From NCBI GenBank assembly GCA_963819685.1, contig CAWFXI010000007.1, positions 434,001 to 498,000 of the forward strand: a stretch of DNA of 64,000 nt. The letters are read 5' to 3'. This document shows positions 9,385-20,000 of the stretch, one piece after another. Each line of letters opens with the position of its first letter. Position 1 is the first letter of the stretch. The notes beneath the pieces are model-generated. The model ran no database searches and had not been told where the DNA came from. It was given only the letters and a program-made list of their open reading frames with translations. A program made the position numbers and the translations under genes. The DNA comes from CAIUGU01 sp963819685 (GTDB taxonomy: Bacteria > Pseudomonadota > Gammaproteobacteria > Steroidobacterales > Steroidobacteraceae).

Positions 9385-10963
9385 ATGGAATCCTGGTCAT
9401 CCGCTGCGCCCTTCCAGATATCCGACCTGCTGCGCGCGGAGGCGTTCCCGCACCCGACAACGCACATCCGGATGCTGGAGACCCATATCTCGTGGGTCGT
9501 CCTGACGGGGCCCTTTGCGTACAAGATCAAGAAGCCTGTTCGTGCCGATTTCATCGACGCCGAGACTCTGGAGCGCAGGCATCACTATTGCGAAGAAGAG
9601 CTGCGGCTCAATCGCCGGCTGGCGGCCGAGCTCTACCTGGATGTCGTCGCCATCACCCGGACTGAGGGTCACCTGGTCGTCGGTGGAACAGGAGTCGCAG
9701 TCGAGTACGCCGTGCGCATGCAGCAGTTCGCTGGTGACGACGAACTGCCGGCGCTGCTTGCGGAGCAGACGTGTCGTCGCGGCTGACCTTGAGTCGCTGG
9801 GATCACTGCTCGCCGACTTTCATCTGGGCCTACCGGCCGCAACAGGGTCCGGTGCATTCGACAGGACCGGACAGATGTATGCAGCCGTTCTTGGCAATGT
9901 GACGCAGCTGACTCGGCAACTTGCGAAGTCCGGCTCCGTTCTGCTTCCTGGTCGACTCGTTGACTGGACTTTCGACAATGCCCGGGCACTTGAGGAGGTG
10001 TTCCGGCAACGCGAACAGTCGGGCTGCATCCGCGAATGTCACGGGGATCTGCACGCTGCCAACATCGTGCGCTTCGCCGGACGGCTCGTCCCCTTCGACT
10101 GCATCGAGTTCGACCCTGCCCTGCGCTGTATCGACGTGATCAACGATATCGCCTTCCTGGTCATGGACCTCGTCAGCCATGAGCGGGCCGATCTCGCCTT
10201 CGCGCTGCTCAGCCGCTACCTCGAGATCACAGGTGACTACGAGGGCATTCGTCTGTTGCCCTTCTATGCGGTGTATCGAGCACTCGTGCGTGCAAAGGTC
10301 GATGCCTACGCAGCGGAACAGATGCCGGCGCGGGCTACGGAGTACCGGCAACGACTGCACCAGCGGCTGCTTGCTGCCGTGCGCTGGACGGAGCCACGGG
10401 AACCGGTACTCGTCATCATGCACGGCGCTTCCGGTTCCGGAAAATCCTGGCTAAGCGAACGGCTCGTGCCCGCACTCTCTGCGATTCGCATTCGTTCAGA
10501 CCTGGAACGCAAACGCCTGGCAGGCGTAACCGGGCATGCCGCAACCGCGGATGTCGGCCAGGGTATCTACACGTCTGCCTTCAGTCACCGTGTCTACGCC
10601 CGCCTCGCGGACTGCGCGGAAATCATCTTGCAGGCGGGTTGCAACGTGATTGTCGATGCGGCGTTCCTGGACCCTGCCGACCGGGAGCTGTTCCAGGGCC
10701 TGGCTGCCAGATTGCGAGTGGGCTATCTGGTCGTTGCGTGCCACGCCGATGCGTCGGTACTGGCAGCACGCATCGAGCGAACGCGGCGCCGACACGGCCA
10801 TGACCCGTCCGACGCTACAACTGCAGTACTGGCAGAACAGCTCAGTAGCATCAAGCCCTTCACATCCTCCGAGCAGCCGCACGTCATCAGCGTCAACACG
10901 AATGACGCAGACGTGGTGATTACCGTGCGATCCAGGATCCGCACGCTCGCCGAACCGCTTTAG
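9385..10963 (+). CDS. Fused aminoglycoside-phosphotransferase-like and P-loop kinase protein, one frameshift
   Basis: Two-domain protein of about 525 residues. The N-terminal part (SWVVLTGPFAYKIKKPVRADF, then EEELRLNRRLAAELYL) and the catalytic loop CHGDLHAANIV plus DCIEFDPALR belong to the APH-like kinase fold; the C-terminal part has a Walker A GASGSGKSWLSERL and the layout of a gluconate/zeta-toxin-like kinase. The frame changes near 9765-9780, just after EYAVRMQQFAGDDELPALLAE. Substrate unknown; this architecture recurs beside usp and hsp20 genes. The start is uncertain (ATG 9385 or 9352). A paralogue lacking the P-loop half lies at 23592-24644, and a fragment of its C-terminus is found at 15479-15572. 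Confidence 0.8.
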
Positions 10964-11020
10964 GCGGTACTGCGAATATCTGCGCCGCATGTGGCTCTAC
11001 AGTATCCTGCTGGTCCACGC

Positions 11021-11734
11021 ATGACCTGGACGCTTTCCATGTTGCGGGCACAGGGGCTCAGCAAGATCTATCAATCCGGGGAAGTCGAAGTCCAGGCACT
11101 GCGCAATGTCGACCTCGAGTTGCGATCGGCAGAACTGGTCGTGCTGCTCGGCCCTTCCGGCAGCGGCAAGTCGACGCTGCTCAATATCCTGGGTGGTCTC
11201 GATACGGCAACCAGCGGCCAGGCCTGGTTCCGGGAGCACGATCTGACGCAGGCAGACGATGCGGCGCTTACCCGGTACCGCCGTGAGCACGTCGGTTTCG
11301 TGTTCCAGTTCTACAACCTGATTCCAAGCCTCACGGCCCTCGAGAACGTGCAGCTGGTGACCGAGATTGCTCACCATCCCATGGCTCCTGAAGAGGCGCT
11401 GCGCATGGTCGGGCTCGGTGAACGACTGACGCATTTTCCGGCACAGTTGTCAGGAGGCGAACAACAAAGGGTGGCCATTGCGCGTGCCATCGCGAAACGC
11501 CCGGATCTGCTGCTGTGCGATGAACCCACCGGCGCGCTCGACAGCCAGACGGGCGTACTCGTCCTCGAAGCCATCGAGACCATCCATGCCGAGCTCGGCA
11601 CCTCTACCGTGCTCATCACACACAACGCAGTCATCGCCGACATGGCAGATCGCGTGCTGGTCATGGGTGACGGCAGGATCACCCAGGAGAGAAAAAACCC
11701 CACGCGCCGTCCAGCGCGGGAGCTCTCATGGTAA
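11021..11734 (+). CDS. ABC transporter ATP-binding protein, LolD/MacB type
   Basis: 237 residues with Walker A GPSGSGKSTLLNILGGLD, Q-loop FVFQFYNLIPSLTALENV, signature LSGGEQQRVAIARAIAKRP, Walker B LLLCDEPTGALDS and the H-loop VLITHN. This is the subgroup that pairs with FtsX-like permeases (LolD, MacB, FtsE). Its stop overlaps the start of the permease gene, and the membrane fusion protein follows, giving a three-gene ATPase-permease-adaptor operon. ATG 11021 or 11039 may be the start; conserved sequence begins at LRAQGLSKIYQSGEVEVQAL. It probably powers extrusion of a lipid, peptide or small molecule across the envelope and not solute import. Confidence 0.92.
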   Translation: MTWTLSMLRAQGLSKIYQSGEVEVQALRNVDLELRSAELVVLLGPSGSGKSTLLNILGGLDTATSGQAWFREHDLTQADDAALTRYRREHVGFVFQFYNLIPSLTALENVQLVTEIAHHPMAPEEALRMVGLGERLTHFPAQLSGGEQQRVAIARAIAKRPDLLLCDEPTGALDSQTGVLVLEAIETIHAELGTSTVLITHNAVIADMADRVLVMGDGRITQERKNPTRRPARELSW

Positions 11735-14096
11735 TGCCCGTGCTGTACCTGAAGCTGCTGCGCGACCTGTGGCGCATGCGCGGCCAGGTGCTGTCGATCG
11801 CCCTCGTCATGGCGTCCGGAGTCAGCGTGCTGGTGATGGCGCTGAGCACGGTCGATGCGCTGGTTGAAACAACGAATGCCTACTACGAGCGTCAGTCGTT
11901 CGCACACGTGTTCGCGCGAGTGGAGCGCGCTCCCGAGCACCTGAAACAGCGGCTTGCACAAATCCAGGGAGTCCAGACCGTCGAGACGCGAGTCGTGCGC
12001 ACGGCGGTCCTCGACATCAAAGGATTTGCAGAACCCGTGATCGGACAGCTCGTGTCGGTGCCGGAACGAAGCACCGCGCTGCTCAACCGCCTGGCCATGC
12101 GGTCAGGACGCTTGCCGCGTGCCGGCGCGCCCGATGAAGCCGTCCTGTCGGAGCCCTTTGCTACCGCACATGGACTGGTTCCGGGCGACACGTTGCGTGC
12201 CGTGCTCAATACCAGCTGGCGGGAACTGACCGTGGTTGGCATCGCGCTGTCGCCTGAGTACGTCTACGCAATTGCTCCGGGCGGGCTCATGCCGGACGAC
12301 GCCCGATTCGGCGTGCTGTGGCTCGGTCACGAAGCACTACAAGGTGCATTCGACCTGGATGGCGCGTTCAACGACGTCAGCATGACTTTGCTGCCTGGCA
12401 CCGACGCCGAAGCCGTGGTCGATCGGGCAGACAACCTGCTGCGGCGTTACGGAGGCACGGGTGCGTTCGCGCGCGCCGACCAGCTTTCAAACTGGTTCCT
12501 GATGAATGAAATCGCGCAATTGCAGACGCTGTCCACCATCCTGCCGGTCATCTTCCTGACTGTCGCGGCATTCCTGACGAATACGCTGTTTGCACGGCTG
12601 GTCGCGGTTGAACGGGGAGAAATCGGGCTGCTCAAGGCTTTTGGCTACGGCCAGTGGGACATCGCGTGGCACTACATCAGGTTTGTGCTGGCCATCGGCA
12701 CGCTGGGTGTGGCGATCGGCGGGTTGGTCGGCTACCTGCTGGGGCGATACCAGACCGGACTGTACGCGGAGTTCTATCACTTCCCGTTCCTGCTGTTCGA
12801 TCCCGGTCCGCAGCCGTTCATTATCGGCGCGCTGGCGAGCCTTGGCGCCGCATTGACCGGGGCGATCAGCGCCGTCCGTAGCGCTGCGTCGTTGCCACCG
12901 GCAGAAGCCATGCGGCCGCCAGCACCGCCATTGTTCCGGCGCACGCACCTGGCCGGCAGCCGCCTGGCCGCTGCACTCGATCAGCCGACGCGCATCATCT
13001 TGCGACAGATCGGACGCTGGCCCGGCAGATCGTTCATCACGAGCTTCGGGATCGGCATGGCCGTCGCGGTGCTCGTAACATCGATGCAATGGCTCGACGC
13101 CATCGACCGGATCGTCGACATCTATTTCCGGCAGGCGCAACTGCAGGACATCGCGATCAGTTTCGTGAATGTCCGTTCGAGCGAGGCCTCGCGGGCGGTC
13201 GCCGGTCTCCCTGGGGTCCGTGCGGTCGAGCCAATGAGGGCAGTGCCGGCAAAAATACGTTTCGGCCACCGGGAGCAGCGCGAGGCCATCCAGGGATTGC
13301 CGGCGCATCAGAACCTGTATCAGGTCTACGACGTCTCGGGGCACAGCATCGATCTGCCACCCGATGGGCTGTCATCTCGACGATGCTTGCGGAAATGCTG
13401 GCCGCGAAACCAGGCGACTCGATCACGGTGGAAATTCTCGAAGGGCGTCGCCCGACCGTCGAGATCCGGGTTGCCGGTGTTTTCGAAACGTACATCGGCT
13501 CGCCGGCCTACATGGAAATCAATGCACTATCACGGTTGCTGAAGGAGCGGCCGAGCGTGACCAGCGTCAACGTGCTCTCGGATACAGCGCAGCGCGACGC
13601 GCTGTTCCGGGAGCTGAAGCGCCTGCCGCATGTCGGTACCGTAACGCTGAAGGAAGCGGCACTCGTCACCTTCAACGAGACGATGGCCCGGACCCTGATG
13701 ATCTTTGTATCGTTCTTCATCGTGTTCGCCTGTACGCTGGCTTTCGGCGTCACCTACAACGCTGCCCGCATTGCGCTGGCGGAAAGGGGTCGCGAGTTTG
13801 CGACGCTGCGGGTACTCGGTTTCACCCGTGGCGAGATCTCGTACTGCCTGCTCGGCGAGCTCGGCCTGCTGACGCTCGCCTCGCTGCCGCTCGGCTGCCT
13901 GGTCGGCATTGGGCTCGCCAGCCTGATCGTGCGCGGCTTCGAGACCGAGCTGTATCGGGTGCCGCTCGTCGTAGACAGTTCGACCTACGGCTGGGCCATT
14001 CTCATCAGCCTGGGCGCCGCCGCCGCGTCGGCGCTGATCGTCCGGACACGCCTCGACAGGCTGGATCTGATTGCGGTGCTGAAGACACGGGAGTAG
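11728..14096 (+). CDS. ABC transporter permease with two FtsX-like domains, one frameshift
   Basis: About 790 residues after joining two frames. An N-terminal membrane segment (LSIALVMASGVSVLVMALS) leads into a periplasmic MacB-like domain, then an FtsX core (LPVIFLTVAAFLTNTLFARL...LGVAIGGLVGYLLG), a second periplasmic domain and a second FtsX core near the C-terminus (TLMIFVSFFIVFACTLAF, then LPLGCLVGIGLASLIV). The break is at 13366-13368, where a GGG run would restore PPDGAVISTMLAEML if it were GGGG. That single-base homopolymer loss suggests a sequencing error. The start overlaps the ATPase gene and has GGGAG before it. Long duplicated permeases of this type work with HlyD-like adaptors. 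Confidence 0.88.
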
Positions 14097-14099
14097 TGC

Positions 14100-15314
14100 A
14101 TGGATACGGCTCAACGACGTCGCCTGACACTGTGGATTCCGCTGGGTGGTGTCCTGGTGCTGGCGCTGGTGCTGCTGCTGCGGCCGGCTGCCGTGCCGGT
14201 CGATTTCGTGACCGTGGAGCGCGGCACCCTGCTGGTCACCGTCAGCGACGAGGGAGAAACGCGCGTCCGCGATCTGGTCGTGGTGTCGGCGCCGGTAGCC
14301 GGATGGATGCAGCGCATCCAGCTCGAGGTAGGCGACAGGATCGAAGCCGGCAAGACGCCCATCGCGCGCATCGAGCCTGCAGATCCCGCTTTCCTCGATG
14401 CACGCTCGCAGCGGGAAGTCCGCGCAGCTCTGGATGCCGCTGGCGCTGCCCGGGTACTCGCGCAGGCGCAGACCACACGAGCCGAGGCAGAGAGCCGTTT
14501 CGCTGCCGCGGAACAGAAGCGGATCAGAGCGCTGGCCGAAAGGAAGCTGGTAGCCGCGAGTGCCGTCGAGTCCGCCGAGCGTACCGCAGAGACGGCCACG
14601 GCAGCCCTTGCCGAGGCGCGCGCCACGCTCTCCATGCGCAATGCGGAGTACGAGCAGGTCAAGGCACGGCTGCAGGTCTCGCCCGGCTCCTGGCCGAGGG
14701 ATTACGCTGAGTGCGATTGCGTGACTGTCACGTCGTCCGTCAGTGGCACCGTGTTACGACTGGTCACCGAGAGTGCCGGCATCGTTGCGTCGGGCGCCCC
14801 GCTGATCGAGCTGGGTGATCCGGCGCAGCTGGAAATCGCCGTCGACCTGCTTTCGGCTTCTGCCGTCCAGGTTCAGGCCGGACAGCGCGTGATCATCGAT
14901 GCCTGGGGAGGCGATGCGCCGCTTGAGGGCGTCGTCAAGCGCATAGAGCCGTTCGGCTTCATGAAGGTCTCTGCACTCGGAATCGAAGAGCAGCGCGTCA
15001 ACGTGATCATCGACATAACGTCCCCGCCGGAAAGCTGGATTCGCCTCGGCCACGGCTATCGCGTCGAACCACAGATCGTGCTGTGGTCGGCGAATGACGT
15101 GTTGCGGGTGCCGTTGACCGCACTGTTCCGCTCCGGCCAGGGTTGGGCAGTGTTCGTGGAGCAGGACGGCCACGCGGTATTGCGTGCGGTTGCCGTCGGC
15201 AAGCAAAGCGGCTTCGAAGCCGAGGTCACCTCGGGACTCGAAGCCGGCGAACGGATCGTGCTGCACCCGAGCGACCGCATCGCCGACGGGACCCGACTTA
15301 CGGAACGCGGCTAG
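14100..15314 (+). CDS. HlyD/RND-type periplasmic membrane fusion protein
   Basis: 404 residues with one N-terminal membrane anchor (LWIPLGGVLVLALVLLL). A split lipoyl/barrel-sandwich domain (VVVSAPVAGWMQRIQLEVGD and TVTSSVSGTVLRLVTESAG) flanks an Ala/Glu-rich coiled coil of roughly residues 95-190 (AEAESRFAAAEQKRIRALAE). The C-terminal beta-barrel and membrane-proximal domain end at ADGTRLTERG. It starts 3 nt after the permease stop, so ATPase, permease and adaptor are one operon. The adaptor links the inner-membrane permease to an outer-membrane channel such as TolC, which is not encoded here. Substrate cannot be deduced. Confidence 0.92.
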   Translation: MDTAQRRRLTLWIPLGGVLVLALVLLLRPAAVPVDFVTVERGTLLVTVSDEGETRVRDLVVVSAPVAGWMQRIQLEVGDRIEAGKTPIARIEPADPAFLDARSQREVRAALDAAGAARVLAQAQTTRAEAESRFAAAEQKRIRALAERKLVAASAVESAERTAETATAALAEARATLSMRNAEYEQVKARLQVSPGSWPRDYAECDCVTVTSSVSGTVLRLVTESAGIVASGAPLIELGDPAQLEIAVDLLSASAVQVQAGQRVIIDAWGGDAPLEGVVKRIEPFGFMKVSALGIEEQRVNVIIDITSPPESWIRLGHGYRVEPQIVLWSANDVLRVPLTALFRSGQGWAVFVEQDGHAVLRAVAVGKQSGFEAEVTSGLEAGERIVLHPSDRIADGTRLTERG

Positions 15315-15354
15315 GGAACCTCTGCACAGGTTTCACGGCCTGCATCGGCATCTC

Positions 15355-15481
15355 TCAGACTGCGGGCGCTTTCTTCTCATCGGGGACCTCGGTCATCGTC
15401 GCTTCCGTGAGCAGCAGGACGCTGGCAACGGACACGACATTCTCGAGCGCGACGCGCACGACCTTGGTGGGATTGATGATG
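15355..15481 (-). pseudogene. groEL 3'-end remnant
   Basis: The minus strand encodes IINPTKVVRVALENVVSVAS, then VLLLTEATMTEVPDEKKAPAV and a stop; this is the end of a GroEL, closely matching the intact groEL at 20194-21813 (IIDPTKVVRVALENAVSVAS). The homology stops abruptly at about 15479-15481, where a kinase fragment on the opposite strand begins. Only about 41 of 540 codons remain, with no upstream start, so it is not expressed as a chaperonin. The tail differs from that of the local groEL (VPDEKKAPAV versus IPEEKRSPAGAEMPM), so it may derive from a second, diverged groEL copy and not from a recent duplication. Confidence 0.85.
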
Positions 15482-15572
15482 ACCCGTCCGTCGCTACGAC
15501 TGCAGTTCTGGCAATACGACTTGGCAACATCAAGCCGTTCATCTCCCCTGAACAACCGTGCGTCATCAGCAT
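15479..15572 (+). pseudogene. Remnant of the APH/P-loop kinase C-terminus
   Basis: The plus strand encodes SVATTAVLAIRLGNIKPF then ISPEQPCVIS, aligning with ATTAVLAEQLSSIKPF and SSEQPHVIS of the intact kinase at 9385-10963 (about 10815-10890). It begins exactly where the groEL remnant ends; both sources share ATG at the join (15479-15481). The reading frame runs into unrelated sequence after CVIS, where an 18-bp inverted repeat starts. No start codon or ribosome site belongs to it. Together with the groEL piece it records a lost, divergently arranged groEL-kinase pair whose 5' halves were deleted. Confidence 0.8.
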
Positions 15573-15595
15573 GGACAATGCTGATGACGCACGGT
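15555..15595. repeat. Perfect 18-bp inverted repeat with 5-nt loop
   Basis: Bases 15555-15572 and 15578-15595 are exact reverse complements around the loop GGACA. The left arm is the kinase-remnant sequence coding CVIS, and the right arm is its inverted copy, as if the fragment had been snapped back. It could act as a bidirectional hairpin between the HlyD and methyltransferase genes, but there is no T-tract on either side, so it is not a canonical intrinsic terminator. Confidence 0.85.
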
Positions 15596-15635
15596 GCATA
15601 CGCCATGCCGAAGCTGAGTCAACCCGGGTAGATCG

Positions 15636-16469
15636 TCACCTGCGTTCGATCACCACTTCAAGGTACTCGCTCGGCAGTACCAGGGTGTGATCGCCCGAGC
15701 GGTTGTGACGCTCCATGAGCACCATCAGATCCTCGGTAAAGGCAGCCTGCTTGCCTGCATCCAGCGCGCCGAAGGTCTTGTTCATCGGGCCGTAGTAGGT
15801 GCGGAAGACTTCGATCCAGTGCGTCGGCGAGCGGTAGCGGAAGGTGAATTCCCGGCTTGCAGTGCGTATCACTCGCGCGGTGCCGGCGAAGAGCTCTTCA
15901 AGCCTTGCCTTTGTACCCCAGAGTGCCGGTGACCTGACACCCGCTGCGGGCGGAACGTATTTGCCGATCGTCTTGAACAGTTGTCCGATAAAGCTCTCGG
16001 GCGTCCAGTTCGCAAGTCCGATCCTGCCCCCGGGCTTGCAGACACGCGCAAGTTCTGCGGCCGCCTGGTCCTGGTTCGAGGTGAACATCACACCGAAGGT
16101 TGACAGCACTGCGTCGAACGATGCGTTGGCAAACGGCAGATTCTCGGCGTCAGCTTCCTGGAACTGGATGGCGTAGCCTTCAGCCTCCGCGCGCGCGCGC
16201 CCGGCATCGAGTAGCGAAGCCACATAGTCAGTGGAGACGACGTCGCACCAGCGACGCGCGGCCGCCAGCGTGGCGTTGCCGTTGCCAGCAGCGACGTCGA
16301 GCACCCGGCTGCCGGAACGCAGATCGAGCGCTTCACAGAGCGTTTCGCCGACGATCTGCAGGGTGGTCCCTACGACGGCATAGTTGCCCGTGGACCAGGC
16401 GGCTTGCTGCCGAGCCTTGACGGCTGCGAGATCGGGCCCGGATGAGAGCGTGGAGGGGACAGCGGACAT
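15636..16469 (-). CDS. Class I SAM-dependent methyltransferase (UbiE/Methyltransf_11 type)
   Basis: 277 residues. SAM-binding motif I is VLDVAAGNGNATLAAARR (about residue 55-75); the acidic motif II follows in VVSTDYVASLLDAGRARAEA, and motif III-like ADAENLPFANASFDAVLSTF then LARVCKPGGRIGLANWTPE complete the Rossmann core. The ATG at 16469 is chosen because AAGGAG lies 7 nt upstream; an ATG two codons earlier is too close to that site. The second half (HWIEVFRTYYGPMNKTF) is a helical cap of unknown specificity. It is a small-molecule methylase by family; substrate unknown. The haemoglobin gene is just upstream on the same strand (58-nt gap). Confidence 0.88.
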   Translation of the reverse strand: MSAVPSTLSSGPDLAAVKARQQAAWSTGNYAVVGTTLQIVGETLCEALDLRSGSRVLDVAAGNGNATLAAARRWCDVVSTDYVASLLDAGRARAEAEGYAIQFQEADAENLPFANASFDAVLSTFGVMFTSNQDQAAAELARVCKPGGRIGLANWTPESFIGQLFKTIGKYVPPAAGVRSPALWGTKARLEELFAGTARVIRTASREFTFRYRSPTHWIEVFRTYYGPMNKTFGALDAGKQAAFTEDLMVLMERHNRSGDHTLVLPSEYLEVVIERR

Positions 16470-16527
16470 GATCATTCTCCTTGAGTTGCGTGACGAGGGT
16501 TAGAGAAAAGCGTGGTTTCGCCAGGGG

Positions 16528-16890
16528 TCAATGCCGAAGGACCTCTCCTTTCAACGAGTACAGGATCGCGATCACTTCGTTTTGTACGGACTGGTCAAGC
16601 TGGTTCTTGGTCATTGCCGCAACGATGTCGTCCATTGCCGCGATGAGCTCCTGCTCATTGACGTTCATACCCCTGTGGGCCGACAGCAGGTCCCGGCCCG
16701 TGTAGGTTTGCGGCCCGCCGCTGCCGGCACACAGGAACTCGACGGAGTGTCGCTCCAGCGCGGCACGGTCCTTGACCTGCTCGAAGCGGGTGCGAATCAG
16801 CGGGTTGCGATAGTGGTTCGCAACGATGTCGGCCACGAGGCGCTGAATGCCGCCCTTGCCGCCGAGTCGATCAAAAAGGGTGGTTGCCAT
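16528..16890 (-). CDS. Truncated haemoglobin, group I (TrHbN-like)
   Basis: 120 residues, the size of the 2-on-2 globins. It opens with TLFDRLGGKGGIQRLVADIV and has Tyr27 at the B10 position and the proximal haem-ligating His72 in DLLSAHRGMNV. The ATG at 16890 follows AAGGAG at 7 nt. Group I truncated globins bind O2 and NO and several dioxygenate NO to nitrate. That fits the quinol NO reductase at 34885-37167, though a joint role is inference. It is divergent from the HTH-ATPase-TPR regulator across a 189-nt region that contains a GTCCCGC/GCGGGAC repeat. Confidence 0.92.
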   Translation of the reverse strand: MATTLFDRLGGKGGIQRLVADIVANHYRNPLIRTRFEQVKDRAALERHSVEFLCAGSGGPQTYTGRDLLSAHRGMNVNEQELIAAMDDIVAAMTKNQLDQSVQNEVIAILYSLKGEVLRH

Positions 16891-16988
16891 GAGAGTGCTC
16901 CTTGAGGTGGGTGTGACCGCTTGCTGGCGGGGGAACGCCGCCTTCTTTGCTGCTGGCCGGCATTTGACGCCTCGAATGAAGTCGGGGG

Positions 16989-17017
16989 GTCCCGCAAAGC
17001 GGGACAAATAGCGGGAC
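16989..17017. promoter_or_regulatory. Candidate operator: three GCGGGAC half-sites
   Basis: GTCCCGC (16989-16995), AAA, GCGGGAC (16999-17005) form a perfect 17-nt inverted repeat; a third half-site, GCGGGAC, repeats 12 nt on at 17011-17017. A TAAAAT -10-like hexamer lies at 17026-17031 with GGGACA 18 nt upstream at 17002-17007, so the operator would overlap a promoter for the regulator gene starting at 17080. The site lies between the divergent globin and regulator genes. The binding protein is unknown; the adjacent HTH protein is the obvious candidate. Confidence 0.5.
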
Positions 17018-17079
17018 AAGGGCACTAAAATGCGTCCGGTCGGAACCGGGCAAGGAAACGCGGCGGAGAGTCAGGCGAC

Positions 17080-20000
17080 GTGGACGAGCGGACACTGTCA
17101 TTCGGGTACTGGTTGCGGCGGCGCCGCAAGGCGCTGGACCTTACGCAGGAGGCGCTCGCGGAGCGCGTCAGCTGTTCGGGCTTCTCGATCCGGAAGATCG
17201 AGGCCGATGAACGTCGCCCGTCACGGCTGCTGGCTGAACGGCTTGCGCGGGCGCTCGCGGTGCCAGAGAGCGATCGACACGCATTCCTCGAGGCGGCACG
17301 TGCGGTACGCGCCGCCAGCCGCCTGCCAATGGACACCAGTCCGGTTGGTGACAGTGCGCGGGCAACTGCATCGACCGCAGCACTCCATTCTCCTCCCGGT
17401 TCGTCCGTCGCTCCCGCCAGCGACTTCGCGCCACTCATTGGCCGCAGCAATGAGTACGACCTGCTGGTCGGACTTATCGCAAGGCTTGCCACCGGTGTCG
17501 GGGGGACCGTTCTGATCGAAGGCGAGCCCGGAATCGGCAAGAGCCGCTTGATGCGCGAGGTTGCACGCCATGCCGGGACGCAGGGCCTGCTGACACTCGC
17601 GGCGAACTGCTACGAGATTGAACGCGCCACGCCCTTTCAGCCGGTCATCACGCTCATCACGCGCGCACTCGACGGCTTGTCGGACGCCGCGCTGCGCAAA
17701 CTTCCGCCCGTGTCGCTCGCCGAACTCGCTGCCCTGGTTCCAGAGATCGGCTCACGGGTTCCGGGATTGCCCGTGTTGTCGAATGATTTTCCCGAGGTGC
17801 GACAGGCACGGTTGCCGCGTGCGGTGGATCAACTCCTCGAGGCCGCGAGAGGCGGGCGTTCGGCAATATTCATGGTCGACGACATCCAGTGGGCCGATGA
17901 CGCCAGCATACAGGTGTTGCAGTTCATCGCCCGGCACACCACCGAGCGTCCGGTGCTCGTGATCTACGCTTATCGCGACGAGGAACTCGATAGCGACGAA
18001 CGGCTCGCAAGGCTGGTTGAGAGCCTGCGGCGCGAAACCGGCGCGCACCGAATCGCACTGACCCGCCTTCGTGCTGCAGATACCGGAGTACTGGTCGCGG
18101 CGCTGACGAACGCCAGTCTGGTCTCGCCTGGCCTCGCCGAACGCCTGCACCATGAAACCGAAGGCAATCCGTTCTTCCTGATCTCGATCCTGCAGTCACT
18201 GAGCGCTGGCGAAACACAGCTGGAATCACGCGCGAGTACCGGGCCGGGACTGCTCCCGGATGCGCTGCGCGCCGCCGTGCGCGTACGTCTCGCACACGTG
18301 CCCAGGGAGCTGCGGCCGACACTCGAAACTGCTGCAGTCCTCGGCCGGCACTTCGATTTCGACACCCTTCTCGACGTGACGTGCGCGCAGGAGAAGCACC
18401 TGCTCGACGCGCTGGAGGTGCTGGTCAAGCGCCACCTGTTGCGCGAGGAACCCGAAGGCGGCAGCTACGACTTCAGCCACGACAAGGTCCGCGAGGTGGT
18501 CTACCGCGACATCGGCGGAGCGCGGCGCAAGCTGCTGCATCAGTCGGTAGCTGAGGCGCTGGAACGCCTTGACGACGGTGAAGCGAATGAACGCGCTGCC
18601 CTGCTTGCCGAGCATTTCGAGCGCGCTCACGTCTGGCCCAAAGCGCTCCACTACCTCGTGCAGGCCGGCAAAGGCTCGCAGGCGCTCTTCGCGATGCGGG
18701 ACGCGATGCACTGGCTGGATCGTGCAGTCACATTGTCCGAGTCGCATCCGGAGTCACTGGACGAGAGCCGGCGTCTCGCGATCTACGAGTTGCGCGGAGC
18801 TGCCCGCGCGCAGGCCGGACAGACTCAAGGTGCTGTCGCCGACATTCGCCGCGTCGTCGATGCGGCCCGTGCTGCCGGCAGACACGACCAGATTCGTGAC
18901 GCGCTGGTGCAGCTGGGCATGGCCTATCGACGCGCAGATGCGTACGAAGAGGCGACGGCGTGCCTGACCGAAGCGCTGGCGGAATCCCGCGCAATGAACG
19001 ATGAGTCCCACGCCGCAGACACCCTCTATCACCTCGGCACGGTCGCATGGAGTAACGGCCGGAACGACCAGGCGATCGAATTCCACCAGCAGGCAGTCGC
19101 GATCTGCGAGACCAGGGGGATCACCGATCTCATCGCGGTGCAGGCCTACCACGGCCGTGGCGAAGCGCACTTCGCGAATGCGGAGCCGCTGCCAGCCATC
19201 GAGTGCTACACCCGTTCGCTCGAGCTCGCCCGCATCATCGGCGACAGGAGCTATGAGTGCGAGAACCTGATGATGATCGGGCACGCCTGCGTCGGCACCA
19301 AGGGTCTTGGACACTATCCGCAGGCGATGACGAACTTCGAGTCGGCGCTCGATATCGCCCGTGCCGCAGACTTGCAGTGGCATATCGGACCAACGCTGCT
19401 CGGGCTCGACCATGTGCGGGCTTGCACGGGTCACTACGGCAAAGCCTGGACCGGCATGGTCAAGACCCTGCACTGGCTGGCAAGTCTCGGTCAGTCGAGG
19501 TATCAACTCATCGCATGCGATTTCATGGGGCATCTGCTGCTCGACCTCGGGCTGAACGAACGTGCCTTGGAGCAGCTGGAGCGAGGACTTGCGCTTGCTG
19601 ACGACACCGGCATCATGTTCTGGCGAGCTGAACTTGACGCACAGGCGGCTATCGCGCGATCGCGGCTCGGGCAGCCGCAGATTGCACCGACGCTCGAGAT
19701 CGCACTTGAGCAATCGCGTCGTACGTCGGAGCGCTATCTGATGCTCCGGTGTATCGAAGGACTGGCAGAGATTGCACTCGCGGCAGGCGACGCGAGCCGA
19801 TGCCTGACTTACGCGGATGAGCTGCTCGCGGTCGCGCAGCAGAATGGCCTGCGCGAGATCGAGGCGGTAGCGCGGCGCTGGCGCGGTGAGGCATTGCTTG
19901 CAGAGAAGGACTTTGCGCTGGCGCACACAGAGTTGTCTCGTGCTGCGGCACTGGCGGAAGAGATCGGCCGTGTGCGCCTGCAGATGGATGTGCAGGTCGC

